From positions 124,001 through 188,000 of the forward strand of contig UCKU01000034.1 of NCBI GenBank assembly GCA_900473185.1: 64,000 nt of DNA, in the 5' to 3' direction. Shown here in pieces: positions 35,427-45,099 of the stretch. The notes beneath the pieces were generated by a model, which worked only from the letters and a program-made list of their open reading frames with translations, did not search any database and was not told where the DNA came from. Every line of letters begins with the position of its first letter. Position 1 is the stretch's first letter. Origin of the DNA: Hyphomicrobiales bacterium (GTDB lineage Bacteria; Pseudomonadota; Alphaproteobacteria; Rhizobiales; Rhizobiaceae). The translations under genes were made by a program, and so were the position numbers.

Positions 35427-36557
35427 TCACACGACGAGTGCCAGCGCCGGGCCCTGATCGTCCGCCTTGCCTTCCGGTTCCTGGTCAGCCGTGGCTTCCG
35501 GAGTGTCCGAGGCCAGCAGATTGAGCTCCCGACGTTCTTTCTCCGATACGATCGCGAGATCAATGACCTTCTGCAGATTGGCGGCGTGGCGGAAGGTGGG
35601 ATCGTCCTGCTTTCCGGTCCTGACCGCTTCGGCAAAGCGCTGGTAGTTGGTCAGCACCGCCGGCACCTCGATGTCACGCCAGGTGGCGCTTTCAATATCG
35701 TCACCGAAGCAGCCGCGAAGATCTGAGCCGTCAGGACGATGGATGACTTCGAGGCTGCCTTTTTCGCCATAGATGCGCAGCTTCAGTTCGTTGAGATGAC
35801 CGGTTGCCCAGCGTGTCGCATGGATGACGCCAAGGGCGCCATTGGCGAAATCGACCGACATGGTGAAGCTGTCGTTGGCATCGAGCATATATTCGCCGAT
35901 CTGGCCGCCCGGCGCCTTGTTGAAGGTCTTCAGCCGCGCAAAGACATGGTCGATATCGGTCGCGGCGCCATAAGCGGCGAAATCGAGGATATGGATGCCG
36001 ACGTCGCCGAGCACGCCGTTCGAACCGTGACCGGTGGACAAACGCCACAGCCAACGCGATTCCGTGCGCCAGTCACCCCAGGCGCGCGATACCAGCCAGC
36101 TCTGCAGATAGGAGGCCTCTACATGGCGGATGGTGCCAAGTTCGCCTGCCAACACCATCTCACGGGCGCGCTGCAGCGGCGCGACGTTGCGATAGGTGAG
36201 GTTGACCATGTTGATGACGCCGGCGGCCTCAGCTGCTTCGGTCATCTCCAACGCCTTCGGATAGTTTTCCGCCAGCGGTTTCTCGCAAAGCACATGCTTG
36301 CCGGCAGCGATCAAAGCCAGGCTGGTTGCGTGGTGGACACGGTCGGGCGTGACGTTTGTGGCCGCATCGAATCCACCCCAGGCGATCGCCTCTTCAAGCG
36401 TGCTGAAGCGTTTTTCGATGTTGAAATGATCGGCGAACTCATCGAGCCTGGTCCGATCCGTATCGACGGCGCCGACCACCTCCACGCCATCGATGGTGAG
36501 GAAGTTGGCAACCTGGTTTTTCGCCATCATGCCCGTACCTAGAACGAGTAGACGCAT
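35427..36557 (-). CDS. Gfo/Idh/MocA-family oxidoreductase
   Basis: A 376-residue dehydrogenase. The N-terminal Rossmann motif is LVLGTGMMAKNQVANFL, and the catalytic Lys is in HVLCEKPLAENYPKAL, the family EKP signature. The C-terminal domain has LGDVGIHILDFAAYGA, with the active-site Asp and His. The enzyme would oxidise or reduce a sugar with NAD(P). It follows the ThuA-like gene by 12 bases and shares a strand with the sugar importer, so it probably acts on the imported sugar. The last ~35 residues are acidic and divergent. The substrate is unknown. Confidence 0.87.
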   Translation of the reverse strand: MRLLVLGTGMMAKNQVANFLTIDGVEVVGAVDTDRTRLDEFADHFNIEKRFSTLEEAIAWGGFDAATNVTPDRVHHATSLALIAAGKHVLCEKPLAENYPKALEMTEAAEAAGVINMVNLTYRNVAPLQRAREMVLAGELGTIRHVEASYLQSWLVSRAWGDWRTESRWLWRLSTGHGSNGVLGDVGIHILDFAAYGAATDIDHVFARLKTFNKAPGGQIGEYMLDANDSFTMSVDFANGALGVIHATRWATGHLNELKLRIYGEKGSLEVIHRPDGSDLRGCFGDDIESATWRDIEVPAVLTNYQRFAEAVRTGKQDDPTFRHAANLQKVIDLAIVSEKERRELNLLASDTPEATADQEPEGKADDQGPALALVV

Positions 36558-36569
36558 TTGCTCTTCTCC

Positions 36570-37355
36570 TCAGCGGTAACCGGCTTCGCCGGCCTGATGC
36601 AGTCTCGGGCCGCGTTCGACGATCGGCTCCAGTGCCTTCTCTACCGGCACATTTGGGGCATCGGTAATACTGGTCAACGCAGCTTCAGGGTTATAGGCCC
36701 ACTTCACGCCGTTGATCAGCACCTTCTGCACGTTGGCATCATGATAGGTCGGATAGGTTTCGTGGCCGGGGCGGAAATAGAAGATATTGCCGGCGCCACG
36801 CCGCCAGGTCAGGCCCGACCGGAAGACTTCGCCACCCTGGAACCAGGAGATGAACACCGTTTCCAGCGGTTCCGGCACGGAGAATTGCTCGCCATACATT
36901 TCTTCGTTTTCCAGCTCGAAATGCTCGCCGAGACCGGCAGCAATCGGATGGCGCTGATTGATCGTCCACAGACGCTCGCGCTCACCCGCCTCACGCCATT
37001 TCAGCGCGCAGGGCGTGCCCATCAGCCGCTTGAAGATCTTCGAGAAATGGCCGGAATGCAGAACGAGCAGACCCATGCCTTCCCAGACCCGCTTGGCGAC
37101 CCGCTCGACGATGACATCGGAGACGGCGCCATGATCCTTGTGACCCCACCAGGTCAACACATCTGTCTCGGCGAGGCGCGCTTCGCTCAAGCCGTGCTCG
37201 GGCTCCTGCAGCGTGGCGGTCGTCGCCGAAATAGCCGGATCCGTGTTCAGCGCCTTGGCGATCGTGGCGTGCATGCCTTCGGGATAGATCTCCCGGACAA
37301 TGGCATTGGTATTTTCGTGGATGTTCTCACCCCAGACGACGGTGCGAATAGACAA
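36570..37355 (-). CDS. ThuA-like protein
   Basis: A 261-residue ThuA-family protein. [16 protein letters not shown] at the N-terminus, [29 protein letters not shown] and [15 protein letters not shown] are the characteristic blocks of this glutamine-amidotransferase-like fold. ThuA with ThuB (a Gfo/Idh/MocA enzyme) acts in 3-keto-type trehalose and disaccharide use in Sinorhizobium, and here too the next gene is a Gfo/Idh/MocA dehydrogenase. TTG 37355 is chosen because AAAGGAG lies about nine bases upstream and the protein then starts at the family N-terminus; no suitable ATG exists. Confidence 0.83.
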   Translation of the reverse strand: MSIRTVVWGENIHENTNAIVREIYPEGMHATIAKALNTDPAISATTATLQEPEHGLSEARLAETDVLTWWGHKDHGAVSDVIVERVAKRVWEGMGLLVLHSGHFSKIFKRLMGTPCALKWREAGERERLWTINQRHPIAAGLGEHFELENEEMYGEQFSVPEPLETVFISWFQGGEVFRSGLTWRRGAGNIFYFRPGHETYPTYHDANVQKVLINGVKWAYNPEAALTSITDAPNVPVEKALEPIVERGPRLHQAGEAGYR

Positions 37356-37430
37356 GTTTCTGCTCCTTTGCAGCAAGTGGCGGACCGGAACCGATGGGAA
37401 GCGGCCAGATCCTGTTTGTTTGATTGGTGG

Positions 37431-38459
<1,029 letters not shown>

Positions 38460-38471
38460 GTCGCACTTTCC

Positions 38472-39302
38472 TCAGCCTTTGACGCCGCCGGCCGTCAGCC
38501 CGGAAATGATCCGGCGTTGAAAAATAAGAACAAGGATGACGACGGGCACGGTAACGATGACCGATGCCGCCATGATATTGCCCCAGGGGATTTCGAACTG
38601 ACTGCCGCCCGAAAGGAGAGCGATCGCTACCGGCACCGTCCGTTGCGCATCCGACGAGGTGAAAGTCAGGGCGAACAGAAATTCATTCCAGGCCGTGATG
38701 AAGGCAAGCAGGCCGGTGGTGACCAGGGCCGGCCACATCAGCGGCATGAACACCTGCGTGATGATGACCCAGGGGGAGGCGCCATCGACGATGGCCGCTT
38801 CCTCGATCTCGATCGGCAGATCCCGCATGAAGGTCGTCAACACCCAGACCGTGAAAGGCAGGGTGAAGATCATATAGGAGAAGATCAGCGCGAAGGGCGT
38901 GTTGAAGATGCCGATCCAGCGAATGAGTTCGAATAGCCCTGCGAGCACAGCGATCTGTGGGAACATCGAGACAGAGAGGATGGTCAGCATCAAGAGTGCC
39001 CGACCCCGGAAATGCACGCGGGCAAGCGCGTAGGATGCGGTCACGGCGAGCAGCAAAGAGGCGGCGACCACGAGGCAGGCAATGAGCAGCGAATTGCCGA
39101 GGCTGCGGATGAAGCTGCCGGTCGTCAACACGCCGGTATAGTTTTCCAGAGAGATCGAAGTCGGCCAATAGGTGACCTCGAAGAGGGCGGTGCCGGCTTT
39201 GAAGCTTGTCAGGATCGCATAGTAGAATGGGAAGACCGCGATAATGACGATGACTGCGACCAGCAGATAGAACAGCGTATTCTTCGTGGCTGTGAGCAGC
39301 AT
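38472..39302 (-). CDS. Sugar ABC transporter permease, MalG type
   Basis: A 276-residue permease. The first membrane segment is LFYLLVAVIVIIAVFPFYYA, and the EAA motif region is EIEEAAIVDGASPWVIITQV. GLLAFITAWNEFLFALTFTS is the usual MalG late segment. Its start overlaps the MalF-type stop by one base (TGATG at 39302). Confidence 0.88.
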   Translation of the reverse strand: MLLTATKNTLFYLLVAVIVIIAVFPFYYAILTSFKAGTALFEVTYWPTSISLENYTGVLTTGSFIRSLGNSLLIACLVVAASLLLAVTASYALARVHFRGRALLMLTILSVSMFPQIAVLAGLFELIRWIGIFNTPFALIFSYMIFTLPFTVWVLTTFMRDLPIEIEEAAIVDGASPWVIITQVFMPLMWPALVTTGLLAFITAWNEFLFALTFTSSDAQRTVPVAIALLSGGSQFEIPWGNIMAASVIVTVPVVILVLIFQRRIISGLTAGGVKG

Positions 39303-40288
39303 CAGCGTTCGCCTCCGCCGAGATTGACGCGGCCGAGCCAGATGTAGAGCACGGTGACCGACGCGATGATGAGAAAGAGAACAGTGGAGGCGGTTGCGCC
39401 ATAGGCGAACTTGTCGAAATCGAAGAGGTTTTCGCGCGCCATGACCGACATGGTCTTGGTCTGGGCGTTGTTCGGTGTCAGCACGTAGATCAGGTCGAAG
39501 ATGCGCATGGCATCGAGCATGCGGAAGATCACAGCGACCATGATTGCCGGGCGGATCAGCGGCAGGGTCAGACGCCAGAACACTTTGATGGGGTTGATGC
39601 CGTCGATCTTTGCGGCTTCGTAAATATCGGCCGGAACCATTTGCAGGGCGGCGAGGATCAGCAGCGCCATGAAGGGCGTTGTCTTCCAGACGTCGACGAT
39701 CAGAACGGCGATCATCGCTGTCTGAGGATCAGCGGTCCACGCGATCTTCTGGCTGATGAGCCCGAGGCTGAGAAACATGTCGTTGAGGATGCCGAACTGG
39801 TCGTTGAGCATCCAGGCCCACATCTTGGCGGAGACGATGGTCGGGATCGCCCAGGGAATGAGGATGGCGGCGCGCACGATGCCACGGCCGACGAATTGCG
39901 CGTTCAACACAAGGGCGACGATGAGGCCGAGCGCGGTTTCGATCGTCACCGATAACAGCGTGAACTTAGCCGTGTTCCAGACCGCGCCCCACCAGGCGGG
40001 ATCGGCCAGCAGTCCTCTATAGATCGTGCGGCCGCTCTTCAGGGTGACCCAGGAGAGGTAATTGTCGAATCCGACGAACTGGGCACCTCCGAGGTTCGTC
40101 AGCGATGCGTTGGTGAAGCTGAAATATATGGTGCGGAACAGCGGCCAGCCGGCAACGATGGCCAGGATCAGCAGGGTCGGAGCCAGGAAGATCCAGGCGG
40201 ATCGGACACGTTCCGAGCGCAGATCTGAAGAGATTGCCTTCGTGTGCGCGCCTGTGCTCAGATTTTGGGAGACTGCAACTTCACTCAT
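39302..40288 (-). CDS. Sugar ABC transporter permease, MalF type
   Basis: A 328-residue permease with an N-terminal cytoplasmic tail and a first membrane helix (AWIFLAPTLLILAIVAGWPL). The EAA loop is YEAAKIDGINPIKVFWRLTL. It follows the binding-protein gene and starts the inner-membrane part of the importer. Confidence 0.88.
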   Translation of the reverse strand: MSEVAVSQNLSTGAHTKAISSDLRSERVRSAWIFLAPTLLILAIVAGWPLFRTIYFSFTNASLTNLGGAQFVGFDNYLSWVTLKSGRTIYRGLLADPAWWGAVWNTAKFTLLSVTIETALGLIVALVLNAQFVGRGIVRAAILIPWAIPTIVSAKMWAWMLNDQFGILNDMFLSLGLISQKIAWTADPQTAMIAVLIVDVWKTTPFMALLILAALQMVPADIYEAAKIDGINPIKVFWRLTLPLIRPAIMVAVIFRMLDAMRIFDLIYVLTPNNAQTKTMSVMARENLFDFDKFAYGATASTVLFLIIASVTVLYIWLGRVNLGGGER

Positions 40289-40332
40289 GGAATATCCGCT
40301 TCATGAGACAATTGACGACGGCGTTATCGGAA

Positions 40333-40363
40333 GCGGCAGCGACGAGATATCCGACGCTGCCGC
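40333..40363. repeat. Hairpin between binding-protein and permease genes
   Basis: GCGGCAGCG (40333-40341) and CGCTGCCGC (40355-40363) form a perfect 9-base stem with a 13-base loop. Such stems after a binding-protein gene commonly protect its mRNA and keep it in excess over the permeases. Confidence 0.55.
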
Positions 40364-40372
40364 CTCGATTTG

Positions 40373-41638
40373 TTACCAGCCGCTGCCTTGCAGCGTCGTC
40401 AGATCGGCTTCGAGAAGCTCCAGGTTTTCTTCGGCTGTACCGCTGCCGGAGAGCGTATTGTGCACGGCGGTCCAGAACTTGGCGGAAACCTCGTTGTACT
40501 TGACTTTGGCAACAGCCGACGGACGCGGCACCGCGTTTTCGAAGATAGGCTTCCAGTTCGGCATGAACGGTTGCGCGGCAGCAATGTCCTTGTCGTCATA
40601 AAGCGCCGACAAGGTCGGCAGGTTGGAAAGCTCGATGGCGCGCTGCTTCTGGCTTTCCTTCGACGTCAGGAATTTGACGAGTTCGATCGCCGCATCCGGG
40701 TTCTTCGAATATTTCGAGACGGCGAGATTCCAGCCGCCAAGCGTCGAGGAGGGCTTGTCGCCTTCTGCGGCAACGGGAAGTGTCGTCACGTCGAACTTGC
40801 CCTTGACCGGGCTGTCGGCGCCGTTGCCCAGCGCATAGGCGTAGGGCCAGTTACGCATGAAGACGGCGTTGCCGGTCTGCCAGACACCGCGGGATTCTTC
40901 CTCCTGATAGGCAAGCACACCGCTCGGTGAAATCGTGCCGATCCAGCCCTTGGCGCGATTGAGTGCTGCCGCAGCCTTCTCGTTGTTGATCGAAATCGTA
41001 CCGTCGGTCTCGATGATCTGGCCACCGCCCGAGGACTTGACCCATTCCAGCGCATCGCAGGTCAGGCCTTCATAGGCATTGCCCTGGAAGACGTAGCCCC
41101 AGAGATCCTTCTGGCCGCCGGCGCGTTCCTTTTCCTGGATTTCCTTGGCGGTTGCTTCCATCTCATCCCAGGTCTTCGGCGGCTGCTTGCCGTATTTCTC
41201 AAGCAGGTCCTTGCGGTAGAAGAGGGCCGGCGCATCCGTATAAAGCGGCATCGCAACCAGGCGGCCGTTCACGGTTTGGGAGGCAACGATCGCCGGGAAA
41301 AAGTTGCCGACGACGTCCTTGGTGGCATCCTTCAGGTCGACGAACTGGTCTGCCAGCTGCGGGGCCCAGATAACATCAGTCTGGTAGACATCGACATCCG
41401 TGTTGCCGGCTGCGAGCCAGAGCCGATACTGCGAAAACTGTTCCGTGGACGAGGACGGCATGGTGACGATCTTGACCGTATTGCCGGTCGTCTTCTCGAA
41501 GGCATCGAGCTGCTTGCGGAACAGATCGAGGTTCTTGCCGGTCGAGCTCGCTGAAATGCTGATCTCGGCGGCAAAGGACGGAACTGACGCGCCAATAAGC
41601 GCAGCCGCGACGGCGGCCGCTGTGAAACGAAACTTCAT
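40373..41638 (-). CDS. Sugar ABC transporter substrate-binding protein (family 1)
   Basis: A 421-residue binding protein with signal peptide MKFRFTAAAVAAALIGASVP and cleavage after SFAAE. SISASSTGKNLDLFRKQLDA and the segment beginning GNTDVDVYQTDVIWAPQLAD are typical of the MalE/TreS class. Its promoter region holds the palindrome AAATCGATTT, shared with the LacI gene. The ThuA/Gfo pair downstream favours a disaccharide such as trehalose, sucrose or maltose, but this is inferred from family knowledge only. Confidence 0.88.
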   Translation of the reverse strand: MKFRFTAAAVAAALIGASVPSFAAEISISASSTGKNLDLFRKQLDAFEKTTGNTVKIVTMPSSSTEQFSQYRLWLAAGNTDVDVYQTDVIWAPQLADQFVDLKDATKDVVGNFFPAIVASQTVNGRLVAMPLYTDAPALFYRKDLLEKYGKQPPKTWDEMEATAKEIQEKERAGGQKDLWGYVFQGNAYEGLTCDALEWVKSSGGGQIIETDGTISINNEKAAAALNRAKGWIGTISPSGVLAYQEEESRGVWQTGNAVFMRNWPYAYALGNGADSPVKGKFDVTTLPVAAEGDKPSSTLGGWNLAVSKYSKNPDAAIELVKFLTSKESQKQRAIELSNLPTLSALYDDKDIAAAQPFMPNWKPIFENAVPRPSAVAKVKYNEVSAKFWTAVHNTLSGSGTAEENLELLEADLTTLQGSGW

Positions 41639-41656
41639 TTTCTCCTCCCAAAGACC

Positions 41657-41673
41657 AAATTGAAATCGATTTG
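41657..41673. promoter_or_regulatory. LacI-type operator, copy 1
   Basis: AAATTGAAATCGATTTG, with the perfect palindrome AAATCGATTT at 41663-41672. It lies 25-35 bases upstream of the binding-protein ATG. Confidence 0.7.
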
Positions 41674-41829
41674 GTTATGAAAAACTGTCAGAAGCGCGAT
41701 ACCGTGTCAAGGGAGGTTCTTAGCTGCGACCTATACTTGTTCAAAAATTCGAAATATCATTTAAAATCAATGAGAAGTCCAGCTGCCATGATTTCCTAAT
41801 TCGCGCCGGTCTTCATCTGGTGTCGGATA

Positions 41830-41846
41830 AAATTGAAATCGATTTG
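41830..41846. promoter_or_regulatory. LacI-type operator, copy 2
   Basis: A 17-base exact repeat of the copy at 41657-41673 (AAATTGAAATCGATTTG), about 92 bases upstream of the lacI-type ATG. Two copies in one 299-base gap could be bridged by a repressor tetramer. Confidence 0.7.
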
Positions 41847-41937
41847 AGAAAATACAATCGACGGCATAGAATGTGGAATTTGCGAGGCCGATGGTATAGA
41901 TGCCCGGCAGCGCAGGCGATGAAAGTCTTTTCGGTCA

Positions 41938-42963
41938 ATGAAACTTAAAGAGTTCGCAAAACAACTTGGATTATCTCCGACGACCGTCAGCCGTGCGCTC
42001 AGTGGCTATCCGGAGGTGAGCGAAGTGACGCGCGCCCGCGTCGTTCAGGAGGCGGTGCGGCTGGGCTATCGACCGAACGTCAACGCCGTCAGGCTGAAGA
42101 CCGGCCGGGTTGGTGCGATTGGCGTTGTCATGGGGCGCGCCGGCGAGTTTCACTTTGCGGAATTCATGGCCGGTATGGCGGAGCGCCTTGTCACGGAAGA
42201 CACCGATATTCTGGTCATTCCGATGGCTAATCCCGAATCCGATGCCGAGATGCAGCTCTACAGGCGGCTGGCGGAAAGCCAGCGGGTTGATGCGATCATC
42301 GTACATTCGCCTCGACCCAATGACCAGCGCATCGCGCTGCTGCATGAGCTTGGAATGCCGTTTCTCGTTCATGGCCGTTCTGACATCGACGTGCCGCACC
42401 CTTGGCTCGATATCGACAATGAAGGGGCCGTGCGCCGTGCGACATCGCATCTGATCGATCTTGGTCATACGAGGATTGCGATGATCAACGGCCGCCAAGG
42501 AGCGACCTATGCGCTGCATCGCGACGTCGGTTATCGCAGCGCGCTGCAGAACCATGGAATCGAAGTCGATCCGCAACTGATCGCCAACGGCAATTTCACC
42601 GACGAGCTCGGTTTCCGCTTTGCGCGGTCATTTCTCGAACAACCGAAACCACCGACCGCGTTTGTCGCCGGGTCCATGATGACGGCGCTCGGCATTTACC
42701 GGGCCGCGCGTTCGCTCGGTCTTCAGATCGGCAGCGATGTATCGGTTATCGCTCACGATGACGTCTTTCCCTATTTGACGGCCGACAACATGGTCCCGTC
42801 GCTGTCGGCGACCCGGTCATCGATGCGCGCCGCCGGCACGCGCTGCGCCGATCTCGTGCTGCAGCTCCTGGCCGGGCGTTCGCCGACGGAGATTCACGAA
42901 TTGTGGCCGGTTGAGCTCATTCTGCGCGAGTCCACCGGGCCGGTGCGGGCGCTCCGGACCTGA
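41938..42963 (+). CDS. LacI-family transcriptional regulator
   Basis: A 341-residue LacI/GalR repressor. The helix-turn-helix is MKLKEFAKQLGLSPTTVSRA (residues 1-20), the hinge region is near RPNVNAVRLKTG, and the effector domain begins with GVVMGRAGEFHFAEF. HDDVFPYLTADNM is a usual late ligand-binding segment. It is divergent from the sugar importer and separated by a region with two copies of a palindromic site, so it most likely controls that operon and itself. Confidence 0.89.
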   Translation: MKLKEFAKQLGLSPTTVSRALSGYPEVSEVTRARVVQEAVRLGYRPNVNAVRLKTGRVGAIGVVMGRAGEFHFAEFMAGMAERLVTEDTDILVIPMANPESDAEMQLYRRLAESQRVDAIIVHSPRPNDQRIALLHELGMPFLVHGRSDIDVPHPWLDIDNEGAVRRATSHLIDLGHTRIAMINGRQGATYALHRDVGYRSALQNHGIEVDPQLIANGNFTDELGFRFARSFLEQPKPPTAFVAGSMMTALGIYRAARSLGLQIGSDVSVIAHDDVFPYLTADNMVPSLSATRSSMRAAGTRCADLVLQLLAGRSPTEIHELWPVELILRESTGPVRALRT

Positions 42964-43084
42964 GCGATTGGGCGTTTATGAAGCCTTGCTGACATCTCGC
43001 GCTGTCTTGCGTAATCGCCAGGAACCCGCGCGTCGACATCGGATACAAGGTCAAGTCGGGGCTGGTCGCGACATTGTCAGCGAT

Positions 43085-43876
43085 TCACGAAGCTTTGGCC
43101 TCGAAAGCGGGGGCGAAATCGCCCAGTGATTTCGCCTTCAGGATCGTGCCTTCGATATCCTGCTCCACGATCGCTTCGAGATCGGCAAAACTGTCGATGA
43201 CGTAGTAGATCGGCTGGAGGATATCGATCCGGTAGGGCGTCCGGAGCACGCTCAGCAGATCGAACGGCCGAAATTCGCATGCCTTGCCTTCCATTGCCGC
43301 TTTTGCTTCGCTTGGCGATGAGACGATGCCTGCGCCGAAGCAGCGGCGGCCTTGCGGCGTATTGATCAGGCCGAACTCGACGGTGAACCAGAAGATGCGG
43401 AACAGATGCCATGAATAGCCCTTGCCGAGGCGGACGGCTGTTTCGCCGAAATGCCGTACGAAATTGGCATAGCTCTGGTTGGTGAGCATCGGGCAGTGGC
43501 CGAAAACCTCGTGGAACAGGTCCGGTTCCTCAATATAGTCGATATGCTCGCGACGGCGCAGGAAGGTTGCGAGCGGGAATTTGCCTTGTGACAGAAGTTC
43601 ATAAAAGCGCGAGGGCGGAATGAGCGCCGGCACGCCTTCCACGCCGAAGCCGGTGGTCTCGTTCAGGCGTCTGTTCACATCGAGAAGCTGAGGCACCTTG
43701 TCGGGCTTCAGCCCCAGCATTTTCACGCCATCAAGATATTCGCGGCAGGCCGTATCGGCGAGCAGCTTCATCTGACGCCGGTAGAGTTCGCCCCAAATCG
43801 CATCTTCCTCAGTTGTATAGGCATATAAACCGTCCGGGCCAGGCAGTTTGGCGGTATAGCTGCTTTCCTTGGTCAT
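43085..43876 (-). CDS. phhA: Phenylalanine 4-hydroxylase
   Basis: A 263-residue tetrahydropterin-dependent aromatic amino acid hydroxylase, catalytic domain only, as in Pseudomonas and Chromobacterium. The iron ligands are visible: the two His of FHEVFGHCPML and the Glu in WFTVEFGLI. It converts phenylalanine to tyrosine, using iron, oxygen and a pterin. ATG 43876 follows GGGAGG by eight bases; the longer in-frame forms (43909, 43981) extend into the regulatory region. It opens the homogentisate route whose later genes are at 45100-49343. A Lrp-type regulator is divergent to it. Confidence 0.92.
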   Translation of the reverse strand: MTKESSYTAKLPGPDGLYAYTTEEDAIWGELYRRQMKLLADTACREYLDGVKMLGLKPDKVPQLLDVNRRLNETTGFGVEGVPALIPPSRFYELLSQGKFPLATFLRRREHIDYIEEPDLFHEVFGHCPMLTNQSYANFVRHFGETAVRLGKGYSWHLFRIFWFTVEFGLINTPQGRRCFGAGIVSSPSEAKAAMEGKACEFRPFDLLSVLRTPYRIDILQPIYYVIDSFADLEAIVEQDIEGTILKAKSLGDFAPAFEAKAS

Positions 43877-43953
43877 ATTCCGATCCTCCCGGGATAGCGT
43901 TTCTGCCATTATCCCCCGGATTTGGAGGATTTTCTTTTCTTTCGTGCTGGCAA

Positions 43954-43971
43954 TTGCCATAGTGATGGCAA
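43954..43971. promoter_or_regulatory. Candidate Lrp/AsnC operator for phhA
   Basis: TTGCCAT (43954-43960) and ATGGCAA (43965-43971) are exact inverted arms with a 4-base spacer, between phhA and the divergent Lrp-type gene. Confidence 0.6.
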
Positions 43972-43983
43972 ATATTCCCAAAT

Positions 43984-44457
43984 ATGGCGCGGAAAATGAA
44001 AGAACCTGGGAATTTTCGCAGCAAGCTTCTGCAACTCATCCAAGCCGACGGCAGTCTTTCGCTGGCAGACCTGGCGGAAAAAGCCGGCATGTCGCAAAGT
44101 TCGGCCTGGCGGAAGATCCAGGAACTGGAAGCCGATGGTGTCATCCGCAAGCGTGTGACATTACTCGATCCCGGAAAACTCGATCTCAAGCTCTGTGTAA
44201 TCGCGCATGTCACGCTGGAGGATCATCACGAAGAGGCGGTAGCCTCTTTCGCTTCGGTGGTGCTGGAGCGGCCGGAGATCATGGAGTGCTATGCCCTGTC
44301 AGGCGCCTTCGACTACATGCTGAAGATAAGGGCGAGGGACGTGGAAAGCTACGAAGCCTTCATGACCCGCTACCTCATGCGCAATCCGCATGTGCGCACC
44401 GTCGTATCGAGCTTTGTGCTGCGGGAGCTGAAATTCTCGACCGAACTGCCGCTCTAA
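43984..44457 (+). CDS. Lrp/AsnC-family regulator next to phhA
   Basis: A 157-residue Lrp/AsnC protein. The helix-turn-helix is LSLADLAEKAGMSQSSAWRK (about residues 25-44), followed by a RAM effector domain with PEIMECYALSGAFDYMLKIR, the ligand-sensing motif. Start may be ATG 43984 or 43996. Divergence from phhA and the palindrome between them imply that it controls phenylalanine hydroxylation, sensing phenylalanine or tyrosine. Confidence 0.87.
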   Translation: MARKMKEPGNFRSKLLQLIQADGSLSLADLAEKAGMSQSSAWRKIQELEADGVIRKRVTLLDPGKLDLKLCVIAHVTLEDHHEEAVASFASVVLERPEIMECYALSGAFDYMLKIRARDVESYEAFMTRYLMRNPHVRTVVSSFVLRELKFSTELPL

Positions 44458-44471
44458 CGCTTGGTGCCAGA

Positions 44472-44972
44472 TCACCGCGTGCTGTCGCCATGCCATTGAC
44501 CCGGCATGTGTATCGGAAAGCCTTCGAATGTCTTGAGCGTGTCGAGGACGATCGAGGTCTTTACGTGCTGGACCGACTCGTGGGGTAACAGAACGTCGTT
44601 GACGAATTTGGAGAGGTCCGCGAGCCCGCGGGTTGCGACCTTCAAGTGATAGTCCATTTCACCGGTCAGCGCATAGGCTTCGAGAACTTCGGGCAGCCCA
44701 TTGATCAACTGCGAAAATCTGCGGGCATTGTCTCTGTTGTGGGTGGCAAGCGTCACGGAGATGACTACCAGCATATCCAGGCCCAGCTTCTGTTGATCCA
44801 GATAGGCCCGGTAGCTGCGAATATATCCCTCAGCCTCCAGTCTCGTCCGCCGGCGCGAACATTGCGAGGGTGAAAGCGCGATCCGCTCCCCCAGTTCATT
44901 GTTCGTCAATCGGCCGTCTTTTTGAAGCTCCTGGAGCAGGCGCAAATCCAATTTGTCGAGCTGTTCATCCAT
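44472..44972 (-). CDS. Lrp/AsnC-family regulator next to hppD
   Basis: A 166-residue Lrp/AsnC protein. The helix-turn-helix is LTNNELGERIALSPSQCSRR (about residues 22-41), then the RAM domain with PEVLEAYALTGEMDYHLKVA. It shares the family layout with the regulator at 43984 but is clearly a separate paralogue, so phhA and the hppD operon may have their own regulators. It is divergent from hppD; the 127-base gap contains palindromic TTGCAT sites. Confidence 0.87.
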   Translation of the reverse strand: MDEQLDKLDLRLLQELQKDGRLTNNELGERIALSPSQCSRRRTRLEAEGYIRSYRAYLDQQKLGLDMLVVISVTLATHNRDNARRFSQLINGLPEVLEAYALTGEMDYHLKVATRGLADLSKFVNDVLLPHESVQHVKTSIVLDTLKTFEGFPIHMPGQWHGDSTR

Positions 44973-45031
44973 TGCGCAAAATCTCCAAAATCCTCACAAA
45001 CCGTGCATAATCTCTTCCTTTAGCATGAAGA

Positions 45032-45071
45032 ATGCAAGAACTTTGCATGCGTTTTGGGCCACACTTTGCAT
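45032..45071. promoter_or_regulatory. Candidate Lrp operators upstream of hppD
   Basis: ATGCAAGAACTTTGCAT (45032-45048) has exact arms ATGCAA/TTGCAT. CTTTGCAT occurs at 45041-45048 and again at 45064-45071, 23 bases apart, about two DNA turns, which suits a multimeric Lrp-type protein. Confidence 0.58.
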
Positions 45072-45099
45072 ATCAAAGTCCAGTCCCCAGGAGGAGAAA

